The position numbers and the translations under genes were made by a program. From Pedobacter sp. SYSU D00535 (GTDB lineage Bacteria > Bacteroidota > Bacteroidia > Sphingobacteriales > Sphingobacteriaceae), in contig NZ_JAFEWD010000016.1 of assembly GCF_017355855.1 (NCBI RefSeq), forward strand, positions 1-58,802: a stretch of DNA of 58,802 bases. The letters run 5' to 3'. The notes beneath the pieces were generated by a model. The model was not told the DNA's origin and made no database searches. It was given only the letters and a program-made list of their open reading frames with translations. This document shows, piece by piece, positions 39,785-47,143 of this stretch. Each line of letters opens with the position of its first letter. The stretch's first letter is position 1.

Positions 39785-40327
39785 ATGAATAACTCAGATA
39801 CGTCAACTGGTCCTTCTTTTTCTTTAGGTAATCGTTTACTCCGGCTTATATGGAATGTGGCATATATATTACTATTTCGATTTAGTCCCAGGCCCCTTCA
39901 CCCTTGGCGTGCCGTTCTATTGAGGATGTTTGGCGCCAAAGTTGGGAGAGGAGTGCACGTATACCCCGCTGTAAAGGTCTGGGCTCCATGGAATGTAGAT
40001 CTGGGTGATCAGTGTGGGATAGGAGATGGCGTAACCCTATATTCCCAGGGTAAAATCACTATTGGGAAGTTGGCCGTCGTGTCGCAAGGTACTCATCTAT
40101 GCGCCGGTACTCATGATTACACAAAGGCAGGCTTCCCGCTTTTAACAGCTCCAATTTCTATCGGCGAGCGGGCATGGCTGGCGGCAGAGGTATTTGTTCA
40201 TCCTGGCATTAGCATAGGTGAGGGTTGTGTGGTAGGTGCAAGATCTGTGGTAACAAAGGATATGCCCGCCTGGCAGGTATGTGCCGGACATCCTTGCAAA
40301 CCATTGAAAGAACGAAAGTATGAGTAG
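39785..40327 (+). CDS. WcaF-like colanic acid acetyltransferase
   Basis: From the ATG at 39785 the protein has 180 residues; a GTG at 39770 is possible. It opens with an amphipathic stretch (LGNRLLRLIWNVAYILLFRF) and FSPRPLHPWRAVLLRMFGAK, as in WcaF. A left-handed beta-helix follows, with VYPAVKVWAPWNVDLGD, LCAGTHDY (catalytic-type His) and ISIGEGCVVGARSVV. It is an O-acetyltransferase. Confidence 0.88.
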   Translation: MNNSDTSTGPSFSLGNRLLRLIWNVAYILLFRFSPRPLHPWRAVLLRMFGAKVGRGVHVYPAVKVWAPWNVDLGDQCGIGDGVTLYSQGKITIGKLAVVSQGTHLCAGTHDYTKAGFPLLTAPISIGERAWLAAEVFVHPGISIGEGCVVGARSVVTKDMPAWQVCAGHPCKPLKERKYE

Positions 40328-40359
40328 TAGCTTTAATATAACATTACTAATTAGAACGG

Positions 40360-41211
40360 ATGTCAGGTAAGTTAGATCTTACGATCGTAATTCCGGTAAA
40401 AAACGAAGAGAAAAATCTGGCAGGGTGCCTGGAAGCTATTGGTAGCGGCCTGGCGGCGAGAATAGACGTAGTCGATTCAGGAAGCACTGACCGGACCAAA
40501 GAAATTGCTGTACAATTTGGTGCAAACGTAATCGATTTTTCCTGGAACGGCCAATTTCCAAAAAAGAGGAACTGGTACCTGCGTAATCATACCCCTTCCA
40601 CCAAATGGGTGTTGTTTTTGGATGCGGATGAGTATCTGACGGAGGAGTTTAAAGAAGAATTGCGACGAGCGCTGCAGGAAGAGCGTATAGTGGGGTATTG
40701 GTTAAAGTATACGATCTATTTCCTGGGGGAAAAGTTGAAGGGCGGCTATCCTTTGGATAAACTGGCGCTTTTTCGCGTGGGGGCTGGTGAATATGAACGC
40801 ATAGACGAGGAGGCCTGGAGCAAGTTGGATATGGAGGTCCACGAGCATCCGGTGTTAGAGGGAGAGATTGGTCGATTGCAAGCCAAGATTGATCATCTGG
40901 ACTTTCGCGGGGTGGCGCACTATGTAAACAAGCATGTCGAATACGCCAACTGGGAGGCGGCGCGTTTTCTAAAGAAACTGGACGAAGGCAATCAGGGGGA
41001 GCAGCTAACCTGGAAACAAAAGATCAAATACGCCCTGATGCAAAGTGTCTTCATCGGCCCGGTTTATTTCCTGGGGAGTTTCTTCCTTCTGGGAGGCTTT
41101 CGAGATGGTGCACGCGGCTTTGCTTTTGCAATCCTAAAAATGGCTTATTTTACCCAGGTATATTGCAGGATCCGTGAGCTGAAAGCGGAGCGAAAAAGAA
41201 ATAATAAGTAG
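40360..41211 (+). CDS. GT2 glycosyltransferase (WaaE-like)
   Basis: The 283-residue protein has LTIVIPVKNEEKNLAGCLEA, VDSGSTDRT, WVLFLDADEYLT (DxD) and HLDFRGVAHYVNKHVEYANW, matching the WaaE/KdtX-like GT2 group. The last 60 residues have one or two hydrophobic segments that may bind the membrane. Codon use and GC content rise here compared with the upstream 16 kb. Confidence 0.87.
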   Translation: MSGKLDLTIVIPVKNEEKNLAGCLEAIGSGLAARIDVVDSGSTDRTKEIAVQFGANVIDFSWNGQFPKKRNWYLRNHTPSTKWVLFLDADEYLTEEFKEELRRALQEERIVGYWLKYTIYFLGEKLKGGYPLDKLALFRVGAGEYERIDEEAWSKLDMEVHEHPVLEGEIGRLQAKIDHLDFRGVAHYVNKHVEYANWEAARFLKKLDEGNQGEQLTWKQKIKYALMQSVFIGPVYFLGSFFLLGGFRDGARGFAFAILKMAYFTQVYCRIRELKAERKRNNK

Positions 41212-41229
41212 TAGGTGTAAGTGCATAGC

Positions 41230-42462
41230 ATGTCTTCAGTAGATAGATCGAAAAAACGATACCTGGTCATTGGCATTAACTGTTTACCCGAGTTGACGGG
41301 AATCGGCCGCTATACGGGGGAGATGGTCAACTGGTTCGAAGACCAGAACGCTCACTGTACAGTAGTAACTACTTTTCCCTATTATCCCTACTGGAAGGTG
41401 CAGAAACCCTACCGTGGGAAGTTTTATCGAAAGGAGAAACTGAAAGAGGGTGATCTAACGCTTTATCGTTGTCCCTTCTACGTACCCGCTCATCCCACCG
41501 GTTTAAAGAGGGTGATCCACGAAGCAAGTTTCTTTCTGTCCGCCTTTTTCGTGATTATCAATTTGCTTTTTCTGCCTAAGCACGACGAGATTATTTGTAT
41601 TGCTCCCCCTTTCCATTTGGGTTTTCTGGCGCTGTTATACCGCTTTTTCAAAGGTGGAAAGTTGACCTATCATATTCAGGACCTGCAGATTGAAGCAGCC
41701 CGGGACCTGGAAGTATTGAAGCCGCTATGGATTTTTGATATCTTTTTTGCGATGGAGCGTTTCATACTAAATCGTGCTGATCAGGTAAGTACCATATCAG
41801 AGGGTATGCAGAAAAAGGTAGCAGCAAAGACCAGGAATCCGGTAGTTCTGTTTCCGAACTGGTCGGACACCCGCGCATTTTATCCCCTTCCGGACCGGGA
41901 TCAGCTCAAGTTACTTTGGAACTACCAGCAGGAAGACAAGGTCGTGCTCTATTCAGGTAGTATCGGGGAAAAGCAAGGCCTGGAGGTATTACTGGAGATT
42001 GCCCGGGAGCTGAAGGGGCTGGAGCATATCAAGCTGCTGATTTGCGGAACGGGTCCCTATAAAGAGAAGTTGAAGCAGCGGGTAGCTGGCATGGACCTGA
42101 AGAATGTTTTGTTTTTGCCGCTGCAGGAGAATGAGGTTTTCAATAAGTTCCTGAACATGGCGGATGTGCACCTGGTATTACAAAAAGCAGATGCGAGCGA
42201 TCTGGTCATGCCTTCCAAATTGACGAATATCCTTTCGGCCGGTGCCCTTGCGCTGGTCACTGCGAATCCAGGTACTACCCTGCACGAGGTGGTGACGGAG
42301 CATCAGATGGGCGTGGTGATCCCACCCGAGGATAAGGAGGCATTAAAGCAGGCCATTGTTGCATGCTGTTCAGGCGACTATTCGCAAGAGCGCCGCAATG
42401 CACGGAAGTACGCGGAGGAGTTCCTCGATCAGGATACGATTTTGCACCGGATGTTTGGATAA
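41230..42462 (+). CDS. WcaI-like GT4 glycosyltransferase
   Basis: The ATG at 41230 (GTG at 41221 is possible) gives 410 residues. YLVIGINCLPELTGIGRYTG, TTFPYYPYWKVQ and LTYHIQDLQIEAARDL match colanic acid transferase WcaI, and QKADASDLVMPSKLTNILSA is its donor region. It is the last gene of the long plus-strand run; a repeat array starts right after the stop. Confidence 0.9.
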   Translation: MSSVDRSKKRYLVIGINCLPELTGIGRYTGEMVNWFEDQNAHCTVVTTFPYYPYWKVQKPYRGKFYRKEKLKEGDLTLYRCPFYVPAHPTGLKRVIHEASFFLSAFFVIINLLFLPKHDEIICIAPPFHLGFLALLYRFFKGGKLTYHIQDLQIEAARDLEVLKPLWIFDIFFAMERFILNRADQVSTISEGMQKKVAAKTRNPVVLFPNWSDTRAFYPLPDRDQLKLLWNYQQEDKVVLYSGSIGEKQGLEVLLEIARELKGLEHIKLLICGTGPYKEKLKQRVAGMDLKNVLFLPLQENEVFNKFLNMADVHLVLQKADASDLVMPSKLTNILSAGALALVTANPGTTLHEVVTEHQMGVVIPPEDKEALKQAIVACCSGDYSQERRNARKYAEEFLDQDTILHRMFG

Positions 42463-42479
42463 GGAAGGCGAGTGCCGCC

Positions 42480-43820
42480 AGCTGGTACATCAGCGATCTG
42501 CCGTTCTAATCAACCTCGTCATCCCGACGTTAGGAGGGATCCCCCGGAACAACGGTAGTATGCGGGCGCTCTACTTTCACCCCTGGAGATGGTCACGTCA
42601 CGCCAGGCGCTGGTCCACGGCTTCGTTCCTCACCATGACGGTGGTGGGAGCGGTGATGCTACTTTCAAACTCGGTTCATTAACCTTCCTCAAATCTTATT
42701 AAGAGCGTCATCCCGACGATAGGAGGGATCCCCCAGAACAGCGGTAGTACGCTTACATTCTACTTCCACTCGTCGGGATGGTTACGTCACTCCGAGGGCG
42801 GTCCAGGCTTCGTTCCTCACCATGACGGTGGCGGGAGCGGCGATGCTACTTTCAAACTCGGTTCATTAACCTTCCTCAAATCTTATTAAGAGCGTCATCC
42901 CGACGATAGGAGGGATCCCCCCGGAACAACGGTAGTATGCGGGCGCTCTACTTTCACCCCTGGAGATGGTCACGTCACGCCAGGCGCTGGTCCGCGGCTT
43001 CGTTCCTCACCATGACGGTGGCGGGAGCGGTGATGCTACTTTCAAACTCGGTTCATTAACCTTCCCCAAATCTTATTAAGAGCGTCATCCCGACGATAGG
43101 AGGGATCCCCGGGAACAACGGTAGTACGCGGGCGTTCTACTTTCATCCCTGGGGACACGCTTGCGCACGAGGCTTTGCTTCGTTCCTCTCCATGACGGGG
43201 TTGGAGGAGGTGAGTACTTTCAAATTCGGCTCATCAAGGTTCCTCAAATCTTATTAAGAGGGTCATCCCGACGATAGGAGGGATCCCCCTAAACAATGGT
43301 AGTACGCTTACATTCTACTTTCACCCCTGGGGATGGTCACGTCACTCCTGGCGCAGGTCCGCGGCTTCGTTCCTCACCATGACGGCGGTGGGAGAGGCGA
43401 TGCTACTTTCAATGACCCTTTTTACTGTCGGTGCATCGAAAATCCGTCATTCTAATCAACGCCATCATCCTGACGATAGGAGGTATCCCCGGGAACAGCG
43501 GTAGTACGCGGGCGTTCTACTTTCATCCTTGGGGATGGTCACGTCACGCTTGCGCTCAAGTCCGCGGCTTCGTTCCTCACCATGACGGTAGCGGGAGCGG
43601 CGATGCTCCTTTCAATGACCCTTTTTACTGTCGGTATATCGAAGAGCCGTCATTCTAATCAACCTCGTCATCCCGACGATAGGAGGGATCCCCCGGAACG
43701 ACGGTAGTACGCGGCGCTCTACTTTCACCCCGGAGGATGGTCACGTCACTCCATGCACAGTTCCCAGGCTTCGTTCCTCACCATGACGGAGGTGGAGCGG
43801 CGATGCTACTTTCAATGAAG
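42480..43820. repeat. Array of seven ~190-bp repeats (A)
   Basis: Units begin CGTCATCCCGACG-ATAGGAGG near 42519, 42709, 42893, 43083, 43262, 43465 and 43667, and each ends CTTCGTTCCTCACCATGACGG then a GCTACTTTCAA tail. Inside are GGTAGTACG, a TCTACTTTCACCCCTGG segment and GATGGTCACGTCACTCC. The spacers differ: most carry CTCGGTTCATTAACCTTCC, others CCCTTTTTACTGTCGG. The ends CGTCAT / ATGACG are inverted. No gene is supported in these 1.3 kb. Confidence 0.9.
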
Positions 43821-43821
43821 C

Positions 43822-44121
43822 CTACCATTTCTTGATTTCATCCCATAAATTCTCCCATTCCGGATTCTGAGACTTAATAAGGGCATTTTTCTTCTTCCTG
43901 CTCCATTTTTTTAGTTCCTTTTCCCGTTCAATTGCCTCTTCTATGCGAGGGTAGTATTCATAATAGACGCAAATGTGGAGATTGTATTTAGCGGTAAAGC
44001 TATTTTTGTACTTCTTGCTCATGTGATCCCGAATTCGGGAGACCAGGTCAGAAGTGACCCCTATATACAGGGTGGTTTTGTGTGTATTCGTCATCATGTA
44101 GACACAGCCACCTTTCTCCAT
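43822..44121 (-). CDS. GIY-YIG nuclease domain protein
   Basis: From the ATG at 44121 the protein has 99 residues and is a stand-alone GIY-YIG domain: GGCVYMMTN as the GIY half, TLYIGVTSD as the YIG half, then the catalytic-type Arg in DLVSRIRDHM, and a conserved AIEREKELKKWSRKKKNALI. Such small proteins are common and multi-copy in Bacteroidota; some relatives act on DNA. It sits inside a repeat array: its 3' end abuts the GATGCTACTTTCAATG end of a unit, and a half unit resumes 40-50 bases beyond its 5' end. Confidence 0.9.
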   Translation of the reverse strand: MEKGGCVYMMTNTHKTTLYIGVTSDLVSRIRDHMSKKYKNSFTAKYNLHICVYYEYYPRIEEAIEREKELKKWSRKKKNALIKSQNPEWENLWDEIKKW

Positions 44122-44162
44122 ACAAGCTTTTTGCAATTAAGATAGAAAAAATAATATTTGAG

Positions 44163-44278
44163 GAAGTAAAGCACCGTTTTACTTCCACCCATGGGGATGG
44201 TCACGTCACTCTATGCTCAGGCCTCACGCTTCGTTCCTCACCATGACGTTGGTGGCGCGGGGCGGCTACTTTCAATTG
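44163..44278. repeat. Half repeat unit plus hairpin
   Basis: GGAAGTAAA ... TTTACTTCC forms a hairpin at 44163-44187. The right half of a ~190-bp repeat (CATGGGGATGGTCACGTCAC then CCTCACCATGACG) follows and reaches the stop of the membrane-protein gene. The left half of the unit is missing. Confidence 0.7.
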
Positions 44279-44676
44279 ATCTTTTCTTTGCTCCTGGCTT
44301 TCAAAACTTCCATAACCCTTTCCAACACCAACACCAAAAAGAGGAAAGGAAAGGGTGAAATGAAGAAAAAGTAAATACCCAGAAAGGAATTGGTGATTAA
44401 ATCCGGTAAAGTGACCAGGTAATGAAGTGAATAGATAAGTTTCAGTGCAAAAGCAAAACCATATCCTGCGATCCAGATCGTGCGTATCCAGGAAAAAGCG
44501 GAGAAACGAAGTCCCCAATAACCACAAATGCCAATCAGAATGATGGGAAGGGTATTAAGCGCTCCACGGAGATAGGCAGAGGCTCCGAAATAATTCATGC
44601 CATTCAGGTAGTAGCTAAGCAGCTGAACCAGGCAGATCAGAAGAGCTGGAATCAACCAGGGGCGTTTATTAAGCAT
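44272..44676 (-). CDS. XrtX-associated-type membrane protein
   Basis: The ATG at 44676 overlaps the upstream exosortase stop by eight bases (ATGCTTAA) and gives 134 residues; an in-frame ATG at 44721 is less likely. Four or five hydrophobic segments are visible (WLIPALLICLVQLLSYY, TLPIILIGICGYWGL, GYGFAFALKLIYSL, FLGIYFFFISPFPFLF). It has no catalytic motif. The coupling to the exosortase suggests a partner subunit, as known for the family that accompanies XrtX. Confidence 0.75.
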   Translation of the reverse strand: MLNKRPWLIPALLICLVQLLSYYLNGMNYFGASAYLRGALNTLPIILIGICGYWGLRFSAFSWIRTIWIAGYGFAFALKLIYSLHYLVTLPDLITNSFLGIYFFFISPFPFLFLVLVLERVMEVLKARSKEKIN

Positions 44677-45235
44677 TTTTTGAAGGGTTCGTAGCTGCCT
44701 GCGGCTTTCTTCGGTCGCCACCCATGAACTTCATCCAGAGGACGAAGATCAGCGAGTAGATCAGGAAGGTAAAGATATAGGTATGTGCGGCGTAGAATAA
44801 GGGACTCTTTGTTTTGGCTAGCCACAACAGAAGCAGACAGCGACTGATATTAGCCAAGAAAATAAGAAGCAATCCTGTGAGGATAAAGCCTGCGCGTCTT
44901 TTTAAAGCACCTCCGATACAAAGGATAAAGCCGGTATATAAAACAAAAAGCTCCAGCGCATTACAGGGGTCGCCAATAATCAAAACTGGTTTTCCGCTGA
45001 CACTGATCTGGGCGAAGTTTTCGGAAAGCATCAGGGAGAGTTTCTCCGCCGAAAAGAGATCGTAGATCACCCAGGTACTTAGAGCAGTGATCCGGGTAAA
45101 TAGCTGGTCAAGGGAAGCAGATAGAAAATAGACATAGCCCAATTTCCAAACAATAAACAGAACGAGTGCTTTGGAGAAAAAATGAATCAGTTCTTTCGGC
45201 ACCTTCGCAAGCAAGGTTGAAGAGGGCTTAGTCAT
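44669..45235 (-). CDS. Exosortase-family protein (XrtX-like)
   Basis: This is a membrane transpeptidase-like protein of the exosortase/archaeosortase superfamily. The ATG at 45235 overlaps the stop of the upstream substrate gene by eight bases (ATGACTAA), giving 188 residues. The proposed catalytic residues are clear: Cys91 in GDPCNALELF, Arg132 in ANISRCLLL and His151 in YAAHTYIF. At least five membrane helices are seen. The operon holds a PID-CTERM protein before it and a partner membrane protein after it. The system would cleave and anchor the PID-CTERM protein, possibly while linking it to exopolysaccharide. Confidence 0.88.
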   Translation of the reverse strand: MTKPSSTLLAKVPKELIHFFSKALVLFIVWKLGYVYFLSASLDQLFTRITALSTWVIYDLFSAEKLSLMLSENFAQISVSGKPVLIIGDPCNALELFVLYTGFILCIGGALKRRAGFILTGLLLIFLANISRCLLLLWLAKTKSPLFYAAHTYIFTFLIYSLIFVLWMKFMGGDRRKPQAATNPSKNA

Positions 45236-45581
45236 GCGCCTGGCCGTTCGCCTTTTTACGTCGTTGATAGAGTTGTTTACCTCCATAGCCCAGCCCGGCA
45301 GCGAGTAGAAAACCAATTCCACCATCTATAGGAACACCGGCAGGATCACCTGAGCCACCAGGATTGGTGTTATTACTTTCAGCAACGACGTCATGAGGAT
45401 AACTGTTATGAATAGTAGGCTGGCGACCATCAGTATAGTGGACCACGTAATAGGTATAGGTAACGCCAGGCATAATTTCGATTTCCTTCTCCTCCACACG
45501 ATCAACATGAGCCGCCTTGCTCGCGGCCGGAAACATAAGGAGAAGGATGACTACCGCACAAACGTAGGAAAACGTTTTCAT
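45228..45581 (-). CDS. PID-CTERM sorting-signal protein
   Basis: The 117-residue protein (ATG at 45581) has a signal peptide (MKTFSYVCAVVILLLMFPAA, cleavage near residue 24) and a mature region with a short beta-rich part (VTYTYYVVHYTDG). A Gly/Pro-rich linker leads to the tail: PIDGG (residues 84-88), a hydrophobic helix IGFLLAAGLGYGG and the basic cluster KQLYQRRKK. This matches the PID-CTERM sorting signal layout. It begins an operon with the exosortase and its partner, so it is almost certainly the dedicated substrate. The mature protein is only about 60 residues; its function is unknown. Confidence 0.85.
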   Translation of the reverse strand: MKTFSYVCAVVILLLMFPAASKAAHVDRVEEKEIEIMPGVTYTYYVVHYTDGRQPTIHNSYPHDVVAESNNTNPGGSGDPAGVPIDGGIGFLLAAGLGYGGKQLYQRRKKANGQAHD

Positions 45582-45690
45582 CAATTTTTAATGTAAATCA
45601 CACAATAATCTTTCCAATCGTTTTTATTTTTTAAAAATTTGATCGGGAAAGAAAAACAATTTAAATATAGAGCTGTTGTAGCGGGTTGAC

Positions 45691-45715
45691 AATACCCAGA
45701 ATAGGGTATTTTTTT
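45691..45715 (+). terminator. Orphan intrinsic terminator
   Basis: AATACCC (45691-45697) pairs with GGGTATT (45704-45710), followed by a T-run. No plus-strand gene lies upstream (the PID-CTERM gene is on the minus strand and starts at 45581). Confidence 0.6.
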
Positions 45716-45799
45716 GTTACTCAGGCGTTTCTGGGCGTAGATTTAGATACTCGTTGTGGAGCAGAGATGGGTAAGATTTGCCACGGGGTTAGTCAATGT

Positions 45800-46995
45800 C
45801 CGGCGGTGGGAGATGCAATGCTACCTTGAAACTCGGTTCATCAAGGCTCCTCAAATTTTAATAAGAGCGTCATCCCGACGATAGGAGGGATCCCATGGAA
45901 CAGCGGTAGTACGCTTACATTCTACTTTCACCCATGGGGATGGTCACGTCACTCCAGGGACAGTCCAGCGCTTCGTTCCTCACCATGACGGCGGTGGGAG
46001 ATGCGATGCTACTTTCAATGACCCCTTTTTACTGTCGGAACATCGAAGATCCGTCATTCTAATCAACGTCGTCATCCCGACGATAGGAGGGATCCCCCGG
46101 AGCAGCGGTAGTACGCTTACATTCTACTTTCACCCCTGGGGATGTCACGTCACTCTATGCACAGGTCCAGGCCTTCGTTCCTCAACATGACGGTCGTGGG
46201 AGAGGCTGGCTACTTTGAATAACGGTTCATCAAGGTTCCTCAAATCGTATTAAGAGCGTCATCCCGACGTGAGGAGGGATCCCCCGGAACAGCGGTACTA
46301 CGCTTACATTCTACTTTCACCCCTGGGGATGGTCACGTCACTCCAGGCACAGTCCAGCGCTTCGTTCCTCACCATGACGGCGGTGGGAGATGCGATGCTA
46401 CTTTCAATGACCCCTTTTTACTGTCGGAACATCGAAGATCCTTCATTCTAATCAACGTCGTCATCCCGACGATAGGAGGGATCCCCCCGACCAGCGGTAG
46501 CACGCAATTCTACTTCCACCCATGGGGATGGTCACGTCACTCCATGCGCAGTTCCCAGCCTTCGTTCCTCAACATGACGGTCGTGGGAGATGCGATGCTA
46601 CTTTCAAACTCGGTTCATCAAGGTGCAGCAAAGCTAATAAGAGCGTCATCCCGACGATAGGAGGGATCCCATGGAGCAGCGGTAGTACGCTTACATTCTA
46701 CTTTCACCCCTGGGGATGGTCACGTCACTCCAGGCACAGTCCAGCGCTTCGTTCCTCACCATGACGGCGGTGGGAGATGCGATGCTACTTTCAATGACCC
46801 CTTTTTACTGTCGGAACATCGAAGATCCGTCATTCTACCAACGTCGTCATCCCGACGATAGGAGGGATCCCCCGGAGCAGCGGTAGTACGCTTACATTCT
46901 ACTTCCACCCCTGGGGATGGTCACGTCACTCCACGCACAGTACCCAGGCTTCGTTCCTCACCATGACGCTGGTGGGAGAGACGATGCTAATTCAA
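45800..46995. repeat. Array of six ~190-bp repeats (B)
   Basis: Units begin CGTCATCCCGACG at 45868, 46070, 46257, 46459, 46644 and 46845, i.e. spacings of 202, 187, 202, 185 and 201 bases. The alternation comes from two spacer types: CCCCTTTTTACTGTCGGAAC in the longer units and a CTCGGTTCATCAAGG type in the shorter ones. The array is the same family as array A; the PID-CTERM/XrtX operon and the GIY-YIG gene lie between the two. Confidence 0.9.
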
Positions 46996-47109
46996 TAGTG
47001 GCCCATCCCCTCCTTATTCCCATTTTCCTGCTTTCTCCCTTCGAAAATTAATTAACTCTCATCTTTTAGTAATAAATCTTAAAAAAACCTGTTCTTTTTC
47101 TCTAAAATT

Positions 47110-47125
47110 TTAGCAAATTTGCTAA
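47110..47125. promoter_or_regulatory. 16-bp palindrome upstream of wcaJ
   Basis: TTAGCAAATTTGCTAA is a perfect 16-bp palindrome 18 bases before the ATG at 47144. It may be an operator, and the AATTTG part overlaps where a -7 element would lie. Confidence 0.4.
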
Positions 47126-47143
47126 TGATGTTTAGAAGGGATA

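Noticed and set aside
42356-43658. Open frames inside repeat arrays A and B (for example 43431-43658, 46522-46764)
   Set aside because: They follow the repeat unit and encode the same stretches again (TRAFYFHPWGWS-like). There is no conserved reading frame across units.
42480-46995. CRISPR array
   Set aside because: The units are ~190 bases, with spacers that repeat among themselves and no cas genes. Not direct repeats of 24-40 bases with unique spacers.
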